Source: Gilvimarinus algae
GTDB taxonomy: Bacteria; Pseudomonadota; Gammaproteobacteria; Pseudomonadales; Cellvibrionaceae
DNA length: 64,000 nucleotides
NCBI RefSeq assembly: GCF_030518215.1
Contig: NZ_JAULRT010000032.1
Span: 62,001-126,000, forward strand
Direction of reading: 5' to 3'
The position numbers and the translations under genes are program-made. The notes beneath the pieces are model-generated. The model had not been told where the DNA came from. It saw only the letters and a list, made by a program, of their open reading frames with translations, and ran no database searches. Shown one piece after another: positions 29,318-37,561 of the stretch (positions are counted from its first letter, which is position 1; every line of letters starts with the position of its first letter).

Positions 29318-29456
29318 ATAGTGTCTTTAGGTCACTTTGTTGATGCAATAGTGTCTCAAGGTCACTATGACTGTCAAGGTTATTTTGTGTCTTTTAGACA
29401 AAAAGTTTGTCCTAGCCCATCAGTCGTCGTAGAATAAGTGTCAAACAGACACTAAT
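29318..29456. promoter_or_regulatory. Repeated operator-like sites between SPFH operon and Nudix regulator
   Basis: Two direct copies of TAGTGTCT..AGGTCACT (29319-29336 and 29349-29366), 30 bp apart, are followed by palindromes TTGTCTAAAAGACA-like (GTGTCTTTTAGACAA, 29387-29401) and AGTGTCAAACAGACACT (29437-29453). All share GTGTC half-sites. The last lies just before the regulator gene. This suggests cooperative autoregulation and control of the divergent operon. Confidence 0.7.
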
Positions 29457-29467
29457 AGAGAGCCACC

Positions 29468-30181
29468 ATGACCGAAGAAGCGTATTTGCGTGACTATGAC
29501 CCCAAGGCCTTCGACTCGCCGTTGCTGAGTGTGGACGCAGTACTTTTTACCTACCGTGAAGGGCAGTTGAAGGTGCTATTGGTGGAGCGATCCAATCACC
29601 CAGAGATGGGTAAATGGGGCCTGCCAGGCGGCTTTGTTGACCTCGAGGCAGATGGAACCCTTGAAGACACTGTAATCCGTAAGCTGCAGGAAAAAACAGG
29701 CGTTGTCCCCCCGTACGTAGAGCAGCTCTCAACCATAGGAAATCGCAGCCGAGATAAGCGTGGATGGTCAGTGACGGTATGCTACACCGCACTCATCGCT
29801 CATCAGGAGTGTGAAACCCATATAGACACCGTATCCGATGCCAAGTGGGTCAACCTAAAGGACTTGGAAAAGCTGGATCTGGCCTTTGACCACAAGAGTA
29901 TCATCGCAGCCGGCCGCGAACGACTCAAACAGAAGGCACTGTATTCAATCGTCCCGGCCTATACCCTGCCCGAGAAGTTCACCCTTTCAGACCTACAGCA
30001 TGTCCATGAGGTGCTGCTGGGGAAACCGTTGCAGAAAAAGTCGTTTCGCCGCCGAATTGAGCAGGCGGATCTAATCGTCGACACCGGTGAGAAGTCGGCC
30101 GAGAAAGGCCGGCCAGCCATTCTCTACCGCTTGAAGCCTGAGGCGAGCCGGCACACATTCATTCGTAACCTCGAGCTTTAA
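29468..30181 (+). CDS. NrtR-like Nudix-HTH transcriptional regulator
   Basis: Nudix domain (about residues 15-150) joined to a C-terminal winged-helix domain (about 155-237, YTLPEKFTLSDLQHVHEVLL). This is the architecture of NrtR, the ADP-ribose-responsive repressor of NAD genes. The Nudix box is degenerate: GGFVDLEADGTLEDT then RKLQEKTGV, where REUxEE is expected. So a sensor rather than a hydrolase role is likely. ATG at 29468 follows AGAGAGCC. Repeated GTGTC palindromes lie directly upstream. The neighbouring NAD-kinase-like gene supports a link to NAD-derived ligands, but the effector is not proven. Confidence 0.85.
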   Translation: MTEEAYLRDYDPKAFDSPLLSVDAVLFTYREGQLKVLLVERSNHPEMGKWGLPGGFVDLEADGTLEDTVIRKLQEKTGVVPPYVEQLSTIGNRSRDKRGWSVTVCYTALIAHQECETHIDTVSDAKWVNLKDLEKLDLAFDHKSIIAAGRERLKQKALYSIVPAYTLPEKFTLSDLQHVHEVLLGKPLQKKSFRRRIEQADLIVDTGEKSAEKGRPAILYRLKPEASRHTFIRNLEL

Positions 30182-30191
30182 GGGCTATTCC

Positions 30192-30647
30192 ATGCGCTTT
30201 GACGGTAAGAAGATTGTCTACATCGATATGGACCACGTGCTTTGTGACTACGAGGCCGGTTTCAATGCTCACCAGACGAAATACCCCGAGCTGGCGTTTC
30301 CACAAAGCCAACCGGGCTTGTATATCGGCCTGGCCCCCATGCCGGGTGCCGTCGACGCTTTCAAATGGCTGTCCGCGCAGCCTGAGCTCGAAGTGTTTAT
30401 TCTCACTTCTCCGTCAGAGATGAACCCCCATTGTTACAGTGAGAAACGACAGTGGGTTGAACAACACCTGGGAATGGCGGCCGTTAATCGGCTGATCATC
30501 AGCCCCCACAAGGATCTCAATCGGGGCGACTATCTGATTGATGATAATGTCGCAGGAAAGGGCCAAGATCATTTTGAGGGGGAGTTGATTCACTTTGGCT
30601 CGGAGCAATACCCGGATTGGCGGAGTGTGGTGGCGTACTTTCAATGA
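30192..30647 (+). CDS. 5'(3')-deoxyribonucleotidase-like HAD phosphatase
   Basis: A 151-residue HAD phosphatase of the NT5C family. It has the DxD nucleophile pair Asp12/Asp14 (YIDMDHVLCDYEAGF), motif II in IFILTSPS-like FILTSPSEMNPHCYSEK, and motif III/IV in KDLNRGDYLIDDN. Family members dephosphorylate nucleoside 5'-monophosphates. It starts 10 nt after the Nudix-HTH regulator and is probably in the same transcript. So this divergent module has two HAD phosphatases, a NAD-kinase-like protein and a Nudix sensor. Confidence 0.85.
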   Translation: MRFDGKKIVYIDMDHVLCDYEAGFNAHQTKYPELAFPQSQPGLYIGLAPMPGAVDAFKWLSAQPELEVFILTSPSEMNPHCYSEKRQWVEQHLGMAAVNRLIISPHKDLNRGDYLIDDNVAGKGQDHFEGELIHFGSEQYPDWRSVVAYFQ

Positions 30648-30671
30648 TTGACCTCAGCCTAAAAAGCGGCA

Positions 30672-30694
30672 GCACCTGCGCTTAGAGCAGGTGC
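30672..30694 (+). repeat. Perfect hairpin downstream of nucleotidase gene
   Basis: GCACCTGC, 7-nt loop, GCAGGTGC. It is 24 nt after the stop codon and could end the transcript, although no T-run follows. Confidence 0.5.
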
Positions 30695-30846
30695 AACACG
30701 GCAGTGAAGGTTAGATCTAATATAGAGCAGTATTTTTTTACCTGAATCGTTTAGAAAGGAGTGTTCGTCCAACAGTGGGCGTGTGCATCCTCCCAACTAA
30801 GACGGAGAATGCTGTGGGCTCAAAGGAGAGCCGCTGATATCAATAA

Positions 30847-30924
30847 AACTGCCGCCCCGGCAACATCCATGCGAGATCCCTGGCACACTCAATCCTTGAA
30901 CGAGGCGCCGGTGGGGCGGCAGTT
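30847..30924. repeat. Long-range 12-bp inverted repeat next to IS3 insertion
   Basis: AACTGCCGCCCC (30847-30858) and GGGGCGGCAGTT (30913-30924) form perfect arms enclosing 54 bp. The right arm ends 3 bp before the IS3 tip. No gene is seen in 30695-30927. Nature unknown; it might be a small non-autonomous element or an older IS end. Confidence 0.55.
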
Positions 30925-30958
30925 GTTTGGACTTCCCACGATACCGAGGACACTCTGG

Positions 30959-31816
30959 CTAATAGCCTGCGGCCCTCTCGAATGCCTCTGGGCTGATATT
31001 TCCTAGGTGTTTATGGCGGCGAGCACGATTATAAAACACCTCAATATAATCAAAGATTTCTGACTTGGCTTCTTCTCGTGTACGGTAAATGTGCCGCCGT
31101 ATTTTCTCCTTCTTCAAGCTGCTAAAAAATGATTCGGCGACCGCATTATCTTGACAGTTGCCTCGCCGACTCATACTTGGTTTCAATCCGTGATCTTGGC
31201 AAAATCGCTGCCAGGCATCGCTTCCATACTGTGAGCCTTGATCTGAATGAATCAGCACCTCCCCACTTGGCTTTCGTCTCCAAACAGCCATGATAAGCGC
31301 GTCAAGAACAATCTCCTTCGCAAGCGTGGCTTTCATCGACCATCCAACAACCTTTCTGGAAAATAAATCCAAGACTACAGCGAGGTAAAGCCACCCTTGG
31401 TACGTTCGAATATAGGTGATGTCTGTGACCCAAGCAATATCCGGCCGTTCTGTCGTGAAGTTTCGCCGCAAGTGGTTGGGGAAAGCTTCGGCCGGTGGAG
31501 TGTATTTTGCTCTGGGTGCCTTATACCCCCGTTGTGCTTTCAGCTTATATTCGCGCATGATTCTAGCGACTCTATGGATGCCGCACACCTCGCCAAGCTC
31601 ACGTAGATCCATGAAGACTCGAGGACTACCATACACGCGGCCACTGGCCTCATGCGACTCCCGAATGAGCTCCAGCAAGCGTTGATCTTCGTAGTACCGG
31701 TCAGAAAAGGGCTTGTCCAGCCATTTGTAATAGCCGCTCCTAGTGGCACCCAGAAGGCGACAGAGCCGCTTGACCGGCCAACGATGCTTCTGCTCCAAAA
31801 TGAACGCGTACTTCAC
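30959..31816 (-). CDS. IS3-family transposase OrfB (DDE domain)
   Basis: 285-residue integrase-core protein with the HTH_21 opening (WPVKRLCRLLGATRSGYYKW) and the DDE triad in WVTDITYI, IHSDQGSQY and NAVAESFFSSLKKE. The ORF begins with GTG 31816, overlapping the orfA stop. It is normally made as an OrfAB fusion by -1 frameshifting. Nothing truncates it, so the element may be active. Confidence 0.93.
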   Translation of the reverse strand: MKYAFILEQKHRWPVKRLCRLLGATRSGYYKWLDKPFSDRYYEDQRLLELIRESHEASGRVYGSPRVFMDLRELGEVCGIHRVARIMREYKLKAQRGYKAPRAKYTPPAEAFPNHLRRNFTTERPDIAWVTDITYIRTYQGWLYLAVVLDLFSRKVVGWSMKATLAKEIVLDALIMAVWRRKPSGEVLIHSDQGSQYGSDAWQRFCQDHGLKPSMSRRGNCQDNAVAESFFSSLKKEKIRRHIYRTREEAKSEIFDYIEVFYNRARRHKHLGNISPEAFERAAGY

Positions 31817-32091
31817 CCTTGCTCTTTGGCAAAGTACGCGGCCTTTTTTAAGATATCCCGGTCTTCCTGTGCTCGCCTCAGCTCCGCTTTTAGGCGAAGG
31901 TTCTCTCGCTTAACCTCTGAAACCTCCCGCTCTAGCTCGTTCTCCTTCGTGGGTGAGGCTGCTTTCACCCATTTATACAAGCTTTGGGCTGACACCCCTA
32001 GACGCTTCGAGACATCATTGACAGAATACCCCCTGTCGATGACTTGCTTGACCGCCTCGGCGCGAAATTCATCGTCATATTGCTTGCTCAT
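31813..32091 (-). CDS. IS3-family OrfA (HTH protein)
   Basis: 92-residue DNA-binding protein from ATG 32091 (GGAGGGTCT upstream). The helix-turn-helix is GYSVNDVSKRLGVSAQSLYK, followed by a leucine-zipper-like coil. Near the end, the heptamer A AAA AAG (31849-31843) is in the zero frame, the standard -1 slippery site producing OrfAB. Confidence 0.92.
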   Translation of the reverse strand: MSKQYDDEFRAEAVKQVIDRGYSVNDVSKRLGVSAQSLYKWVKAASPTKENELEREVSEVKRENLRLKAELRRAQEDRDILKKAAYFAKEQG

Positions 32092-32428
32092 AGACCCTCC
32101 ACTTGGGCAGTTTATTATCAATCATAAAACTGTCCTCAATATCGTGGGAAGTCCAGTACATCCAAAAATCTTCAGTGAGAAATTGGCTGTAATTTGCTAA
32201 GACAAACCCAACAGAAAATCAAAGGTACGAAATAAGATTCATGTAAAACCATCTCTAGATCGTGCAAATGGGATGTAACCCTTCCGTCGTAAACGGGTTT
32301 GTCGATTTTTTGCGGATACATGCGATGATGAATAATGCCGAACTAAATGTCTTGTGGTGTCCAGTAGATGCTATTGCTAGTTTCCCATTGAATCATGTCG
32401 CTTGAGATCATTTAGATTACCAAAAAAA

Positions 32429-33661
32429 TCAGGCTGGTTGAGTTGGCTTTGATATGGACCGTCGGTATTGTGACGGAGTAGAGCCGGTTACTCGCCTAAA
32501 CGCTTCATAGAAAGCTGTTTTGGAGTTAAATCCCACCTCGAAAGCAAGCTGCAAAACGTTGACATCTGGGTCATCTGCCAATAAAACTTTTGCATCTTGT
32601 ATTCTGTAGTCATTAATAAACTCCATAAAGTTCTTTTTTAGACAACTATTAATAGCTTTAGAAATATCTTTTGTGGGGAGGCCAGCCGCTTCAGAAAGCT
32701 CGCCGATATTTAGTTTTGGGTTGAGGTACAATTTTTTTTGCTCCATCAAGTTTACGATATGAGAAGCAATTTGGTCGAGGAGTTGGTCATCATGTGGCTG
32801 ACTATCCCGTCCAATAATTGGTTCTGATTGTTCGATATTCTCAGATGGGGCGACGTCAATATTAAGATACTCATTACGCGCTATGGATAAAATAGGACGT
32901 TGAGTTACACCAAAAAAAGCGAAAATCGAGATAAAAGAGCAGCCCGTTACGACGCTGGCTATCCAGAATAAATTCGGATTCCTATTGAATATAGGAAAAT
33001 ACTTGAGAAGAGGGTATGCAATGTACAAAGCAAATATAGTGAAGCTGATATATTTTAGCCAGGCTAGGTTAACGCCCTCCATATATGAAAATCTATTGGA
33101 TATGCTGGACTCGTGCTTTCTAATTAATCTAACTATCAAGTATGTATAGCAAAGTCCATGGCCGACTATGGCGATAATTAGAAGTGGAATTACACGAGAA
33201 GTAAAAACTTGGGTGTCCGACATGGTAATGTAATTACTATTTCTGAAAAATAACCACTCAATCTTCTCTATGCCAGGCAGGAAATAAAAAGGTAGCATCG
33301 CCATGAAAACGATGAGGCAAGGTAAAAAGTGTGCTCCAAGCGCCCAAGTATGTCGAAAGCGATTGGAGGAGGTTATCGCTCGCGTATACAAGTAAAGGCT
33401 AACGGGAACTGCAGGTAACAGTGGCGTGTAGGATAGAATAAAATGGGGGAGCTCACGGAGCCAGAAGTCGAATAAATAGTAAAGACTTAGTATGGAGCAT
33501 GTTGTCACCATAAAAAAGAATAAGTACAAATTGGCAACATTTCTTTCACGGAAAAAGGACTTCAATAAAAGTGAGGATGAAAAAAGCGTTTGACCAACGC
33601 ACAAGAACAAGGAAAAAACAACAATCATGCCAATTGGGCTAATTGTTTGCATTTTGATCAC
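32429..33661 (-). CDS. AraC-family regulator with seven-helix membrane domain
   Basis: 410-residue membrane-anchored regulator. About seven hydrophobic segments fill residues 8-250 (for example IGMIVVFSLFLCVGQTLF and FWIASVVTGCSFISIFAFFG). A linker and a C-terminal AraC HTH pair follow, with VLQLAFEVGFNSKTAFYEAF and RVTGSTPSQYRR. This architecture is common in marine gammaproteobacteria, often controlling TonB receptors. The start lies within the next upstream gene (23-nt overlap in the longest form; ATG 33652 is an alternative). AT-rich composition. Confidence 0.86.
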   Translation of the reverse strand: MIKMQTISPIGMIVVFSLFLCVGQTLFSSSLLLKSFFRERNVANLYLFFFMVTTCSILSLYYLFDFWLRELPHFILSYTPLLPAVPVSLYLYTRAITSSNRFRHTWALGAHFLPCLIVFMAMLPFYFLPGIEKIEWLFFRNSNYITMSDTQVFTSRVIPLLIIAIVGHGLCYTYLIVRLIRKHESSISNRFSYMEGVNLAWLKYISFTIFALYIAYPLLKYFPIFNRNPNLFWIASVVTGCSFISIFAFFGVTQRPILSIARNEYLNIDVAPSENIEQSEPIIGRDSQPHDDQLLDQIASHIVNLMEQKKLYLNPKLNIGELSEAAGLPTKDISKAINSCLKKNFMEFINDYRIQDAKVLLADDPDVNVLQLAFEVGFNSKTAFYEAFRRVTGSTPSQYRRSISKPTQPA

Positions 33662-34244
33662 CTATAAAACGATCATCCAGAAAGTATATTTCTTCAGTCG
33701 TTAGGCCAAAGGGAAGATCCCTGTAACCCTCATCAAGCCAAAGCATTCTAGCCCCCTCTTTCCAGTCAGTAGGAAACCAGTCGCCCTGAAGCAATAGCAG
33801 ATCGCCCTTCCGCTCAAATGATAGAATCATTTTGCTTCCGACCATGTTTTCGGGGCTTATGCTGATCAACTGATTATGTTTTGCATATCTAAGTTCGGGC
33901 CTGGCGTCCGGATAAAAAAAATCGACAATAAGGACTGCTTCATTATTTGTCGCGCTCTCAAGATGACCGCCGTAAAACATTAGTATTCTTCCCTCGCGAT
34001 CTTGTTCATAGAATTGGAAGTAGCCGTTGGTGAGGGTGAAAAACTGTAAAGATCCCCGCCAGTTGGGGCGGAGGTTGTCGTAGTGGTCCTGGCCGTGCGG
34101 CCTACCAATTTCGCCGACCCAGTTACCCTCGGGTAGGGCCGGTTCGAGATGTTTGCTGTCAGAATTCGCGTTGGCGTCAGTGGATACTAACAAGCTCATA
34201 GCCATAGCTACAGCTATAGCCAAATAATACAGATTAGTTTTCAC
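33639..34244 (-). CDS. Secreted hypothetical protein
   Basis: I do not recognise the family. From GTG 34244 (AGGTAAG 8 nt upstream) the protein starts VKTNLYYLAIAVAMAMSLLV, then ANA, a typical signal peptide. ATG 34277 would add an atypical 11-residue leader. The mature ~175 residues are rich in aromatic and charged residues (GNWVGEIGRPHGQDHYDNL, LLLQGDWFPTDWKEG) and look beta-rich, possibly a lipocalin-like or calycin-like sandwich; that is a guess. It overlaps the AraC regulator gene, suggesting a functional pair. Confidence 0.65.
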   Translation of the reverse strand: MKTNLYYLAIAVAMAMSLLVSTDANANSDSKHLEPALPEGNWVGEIGRPHGQDHYDNLRPNWRGSLQFFTLTNGYFQFYEQDREGRILMFYGGHLESATNNEAVLIVDFFYPDARPELRYAKHNQLISISPENMVGSKMILSFERKGDLLLLQGDWFPTDWKEGARMLWLDEGYRDLPFGLTTEEIYFLDDRFIGDQNANN

Positions 34245-34277
34245 AAAATGCTTACCTGAATAGCCGAATGAACACAT

Positions 34278-34791
34278 TCAATTATAGCCCAAACTGGGCA
34301 TATATAACTGCCGTCAGGATATCATTACACTAAGCAAAAATTTAAAAGTAGACGTCCGGATTCCGGATTCCGGGATTTTACTGCTCCGCCTGAAGAGTTG
34401 GTCGGAAAATTCTATAAAAACAAAAAGATACAAGTGGTGTGCGCGGCGCCGTTGAGCAAAAACGGACGAAATACATATCACCAAGGAATAGAATCTTAGT
34501 CAACCTAAAGCAGCTATAAAGCGATTGATTGCCTGAGAGGCTAGAGGGAGGATAATCGAAAAGAAACGAATTGCCTCAATAAATCAAACAATAAATCAGA
34601 TAAAAGGAACTAACATAGGGTCAGCTTGTGTCTGAGGAATAGTCCAAAGTCTGGTCAGAAGCCTTGCAGAAGTCTCGTTCATATCAAGGAATTAGGCAAC
34701 TTCTGGCTCGGATGGGAAGTCTGATATGAATTTGTGATTACACCTGGTGTCAAGGCGAAGAGCGCATAAAACAGAAACTTCTGGGAAAAAA
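34278..34791. other. AT-rich non-coding stretch
   Basis: No convincing gene. Contains the tandem motif TCCGGATTCCGGATTCCGGG at 34355-34374, part of which recurs at 40962. Confidence 0.5.
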
Positions 34792-35527
34792 ATGTTAGAA
34801 CACAGTAATAATAAGTATTCTAAATCGGTTCGTATTTCTCTGCTTTGTACATTGCCCCTGTTTATCTTTGGTTGCGGAGGGGGGTATGACGGTGGAGAAG
34901 TTCCTGTACCGATGTTTGATGATAGTCCCGAATCATCTTCTTTCATTGAGTTGATGATTGCTGAATTTGCCGACAAAGTTCGGTCAGAAACCATCACCGT
35001 TATGGGCACTAACATGAGTGTGCCTGTGTCAGTAACCGTCGGAGAATATTCATTAAACGGCTCAGACTGTACTGAAGAAGATGGGGCGTTGAATGCTGGA
35101 GATGTAATGGCGCTACAGGTAGTTGCTCCCTCCGTCTCTTTGGTTTTGCCAATGTAGAAGTGGCTGTCGGTCAGGGTGGTGCCCAATTTCAAGTGACCAC
35201 CAACAACCGCCCAGTTGAAATAGTTCACATCGAAGCAGAGGACACAATTTTGAATCATTCCGCCATGGTCGTTAGCAATGAGAACGCGTCAGTCAGCGAA
35301 GCTGTTTCTTTTGGCTACCCATCAACAATTACATTCCTTTCACCCCAGCCGGTCTATGGATCGATTCCGAAGACAACGTTTATGTTGGTATGTATAACGG
35401 TGGTCAGAACAGCTCTGTTTACGAATTCACACCTGATGGAGATGGCTGGCTCTACGCTAGCGCGCCAGAGCTGACTGATGTGATTGGAGTTACAGGCTCG
35501 TATGATCCAAAGATTCCAAACGCGTGA
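34792..35527 (+). pseudogene. Broken secreted lipoprotein: repeat domain + CBM6-like + SMP-30-like remnant
   Basis: From ATG 34792 there is a lipoprotein signal (LLCTLPLFIFGCGGG) and an Ig-like repeat (ITVMGTNMSVPVSVTVGEYS). This runs into a stop at 35157. In a shifted frame the repeat continues (NVEVAVGQGGAQFQVTT) and leads to a CBM6-like stretch (VEIVHIEAEDTILNHSAMVV). After a second frame change, 35345-35524 encodes AGLWIDSEDNVYVGMYNGG and PELTDVIGVTG, clearly similar to the beta-propeller protein at 44484. At least two frameshifts are needed to join the parts, so the gene is dead. Confidence 0.72.
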
Positions 35528-35767
35528 GATTGTACTAATTTTCTGAAAAAGCGATACGTATATGCGTGAAGTTTGAGCTCAGTGTGGTGACTGTGAGGCT
35601 AGGAAGAGCGCATTGTGAAATGCAATCCTTGGGGTTTAATTTATCGATCAATCCAAAAAATGACGGACTGGCGAGAACTAAGAGCATATACCAAAGGGCC
35701 GAATCATCAATTATAAAAAACCAAATAGGAGATTTGGATAATGTTCTGAAAATATGGGAGTTTCCAG

Positions 35768-36094
35768 TTAATGGGTATGATCAGAAAGAAATTCCATAAG
35801 TTCGACTGGGATATTGTTTATTTCAATAAACGCCACTAATAAACCCTCGCTAGGCGAGTTTGGAGGAATTATGACTTTTCTGTGTTTAAGCTCGCTCTCT
35901 AGACTATCAACTGAAAATGCAATATGTGGTACGGATTTTACCAATTCTGGATAAGGCGCTCCAGGCCAGTACCTCTGTAACTGTATACGATATGGGTTAG
36001 CTAGGTGGTCAGACACAGTCATTTTTAAGTGTGGCAAATCAATCTCTCCCTCAAAACGCTCAGTAGTAGGAACACCATAATGATTAAAACGCAT
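35768..36094 (-). CDS. VOC (glyoxalase-like) family protein
   Basis: 108-residue protein from ATG 36094 (GGAGT 8 nt upstream), probably a vicinal-oxygen-chelate fold. It has LPHLKMTVSDHLANPYRIQL, then VPHIAFSVDSLESEL and VAFIEINNIPVELMEF, the usual H and E metal positions of the C-terminal beta-alpha-beta-beta-beta unit. The N-terminal half seems shorter than typical two-module members. Substrate unknown. It lies alone in an AT-rich region. Confidence 0.7.
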   Translation of the reverse strand: MRFNHYGVPTTERFEGEIDLPHLKMTVSDHLANPYRIQLQRYWPGAPYPELVKSVPHIAFSVDSLESELKHRKVIIPPNSPSEGLLVAFIEINNIPVELMEFLSDHTH

Positions 36095-36246
36095 ATTTAC
36101 TCCAGTAAAAACGGCGACCCTAAGGTACACAGGGTCGCCTTGAAATACTATTTAATAAAAAAGATAAGTCGAGCCGGCGCTACTCAAGCTCCACTTACAA
36201 ATATACGTGAACTGTTTAGATATGTGTAGCATGTATGGAATAAATC

Positions 36247-36672
36247 TTATTCAAAACTATATCTTAGGCTGCTTAGGTGTTGGTCCCAACCGGCATCGAG
36301 TGCTTGTAACATTCGCATGGCTTCTGAACCACTAGCTTCATAAATACCAGAATGCTTCACGGAGACACGAGTTCCACCTGCGGCAGGTTCCAGAATCCAG
36401 GTAACTATTGTTTCATTACCAGAAAAGGGCGAAATGCTAAAGGTGGTGCACAATCTAGATGGTTTATTCCACTCTAGAACACGGCCCCATACCTGTGGAC
36501 GAAGATTACCGCCATTGTCACGTGCCAGTAGAATGTAATCCGAATCTGGCTTCAGGTCTTCTTCTGCTGGGTGGTACCACTCGGCTAGCTTGTCTTTCTC
36601 TACAAGGAAGGGCCATACGTCTTCCGGTGATGCATTGATAAAAATTGATTTTTCAATATTCGTTGAGTTCAT
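36247..36672 (-). CDS. SRPBCC / AHSA1-type domain protein
   Basis: 141-residue START-like protein: IEKSIFINASPEDVWPFLVE at the start, KLAEWYHP, WGRVLEWNKPSRL and WILEPAAGGTRVSVKHSG. This matches activators-of-Hsp90-type SRPBCC proteins. It overlaps the ArsR-family regulator by 4 nt; ArsR-SRPBCC pairs are a common two-gene unit in bacteria. Function otherwise unknown; possibly binding a small hydrophobic ligand. Confidence 0.85.
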   Translation of the reverse strand: MNSTNIEKSIFINASPEDVWPFLVEKDKLAEWYHPAEEDLKPDSDYILLARDNGGNLRPQVWGRVLEWNKPSRLCTTFSISPFSGNETIVTWILEPAAGGTRVSVKHSGIYEASGSEAMRMLQALDAGWDQHLSSLRYSFE

Positions 36673-37025
36673 TGTTTTTTCCTTTTTGGATTAGTGGGGG
36701 TACGTTGTTCTATCGCGGTTTTAAGGTTTCTGAGATTATTGTCCCAGAATTGTTCAAAATATTGCAGCCAGCTGTTCACGGAATGTAGAGCGCTTGGTTC
36801 TAGACGATTTATTCGTTCTCTCCCTCTGGTATGAATGGAAATTAGACCTCCTTCTTCCAGAATAACTAGGTGCTTTTTGATTGCCCCGCGCGTAACATCA
36901 AACTGGTCGACCACCTCACCAATTGAGCTTTCGTGCTGACTCAGAAATACAAGGATTTCTCTGCGGGTTGGGTCGGCGAGTGCGCGGAACGTGCTTTGAA
37001 GGTCTGGAGTTCGTGCTGCCTTCAT
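36669..37025 (-). CDS. ArsR-family HTH regulator
   Basis: 118-residue winged-helix repressor: FRALADPTRREILVFLSQHE, GEVVDQFDVTRGAIKKHLVI and LEEGGLISIHTRGRE. No cysteine metal-binding motif is visible, so ligand sensing is probably not metal-based. It sits between a cupin gene (shared A of the TAATG junction) and the SRPBCC gene in one operon. It probably binds the repeats 5' of the cupin gene. Confidence 0.88.
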   Translation of the reverse strand: MKAARTPDLQSTFRALADPTRREILVFLSQHESSIGEVVDQFDVTRGAIKKHLVILEEGGLISIHTRGRERINRLEPSALHSVNSWLQYFEQFWDNNLRNLKTAIEQRTPTNPKRKKQ

Positions 37026-37486
37026 TATTGCTGTACCAGGTTAAAGTCAAATTTACCGTCTTGGTATAGAAAAGTTACACAATCTATATCAGAGATACAT
37101 TTACTTACATGAGGAATGTCAGCAGGAATTATGTAAAAAGAGCCGGCCGGTAAAGCAATCTCATCTGCAGCGCTAGTGCCTAGTAGCGAGTGTGTCATTT
37201 CGCCCTGAACGATAACGCCGTACATTGCTGCTGTTTTAGTGTGAGGAGGGCTAACAAGGCCAGCTGGCAGGCGAACCATGGCCATGTAGGGTTCCTCAAA
37301 TCGATTGCCTTTGAGCGGGGCAAATGCGACGCCTTCCGGCGTTACGTCATATCCCAATTGATCGACTGGGGTACTGGTAATGCCATTCGCCGCGGCGCTA
37401 AGAGAAAAGAGGACTAGTGGTGTAGCGCACAGCGACGAAAGTATCGCGTCGACGATTAGGGAGAACGAAGATTTTCGATTTGACAT
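37025..37486 (-). CDS. Exported cupin-domain protein
   Basis: 153-residue protein from ATG 37486, with a strong GGAGGGG 8 nt upstream; a longer in-frame reading to 37552 lacks an RBS. A hydrophobic signal sequence (LIVDAILSSLCATPLVLFSL..AAANG) is followed by a single cupin barrel with VSPPHTKTAAMYGVIVQGEM and LPAGSFYIIPADIPHVSK as the two cupin motifs. One Cys pair is near the end (KCISDIDC). First gene of the cupin-ArsR-SRPBCC operon. Substrate unknown. Confidence 0.78.
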   Translation of the reverse strand: MSNRKSSFSLIVDAILSSLCATPLVLFSLSAAANGITSTPVDQLGYDVTPEGVAFAPLKGNRFEEPYMAMVRLPAGLVSPPHTKTAAMYGVIVQGEMTHSLLGTSAADEIALPAGSFYIIPADIPHVSKCISDIDCVTFLYQDGKFDFNLVQQ

Positions 37487-37518
37487 GTAAACCCCTCCAG
37501 AGGGATAGCTAACTAAAG

Positions 37519-37561
37519 TGATACCATAAGGTATTGCATAATATGGCACCAAAAGGTATCA
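37519..37561. promoter_or_regulatory. Operator-like repeats upstream of cupin-arsR operon
   Basis: TGATACCATAAGGTATTG (37519-37536) and TGGCACCAAAAGGTATCA (37544-37561), each an imperfect palindrome around ACCAWAAGGT, 25 bp apart. Likely binding sites of the ArsR-type regulator. Confidence 0.65.

Larger units (their letters stand above)
30928..32155 (-). mobile_element. IS3-family insertion sequence
   Basis: 1228-bp element with terminal inverted repeats TGGACTTCCCACGATA..GAGGACA (left, 30928) and its complement at 32131-32155, two mismatches over 25 bp. It holds overlapping orfA and orfB. No convincing target duplication is visible (GTT versus GTA). It lies between the NAD-themed module and the AraC regulator. 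Confidence 0.92.

Noticed and set aside
30761-30927. Possible integron attC site at the 12-bp inverted repeat
   Set aside because: The core-site consensus (RYYYAAC and GTTRRRY at the proper positions) is not present.
35566-35799. 77-codon plus-strand ORF
   Set aside because: Overlaps the 3' end of the VOC gene and has no recognisable family or clear RBS.
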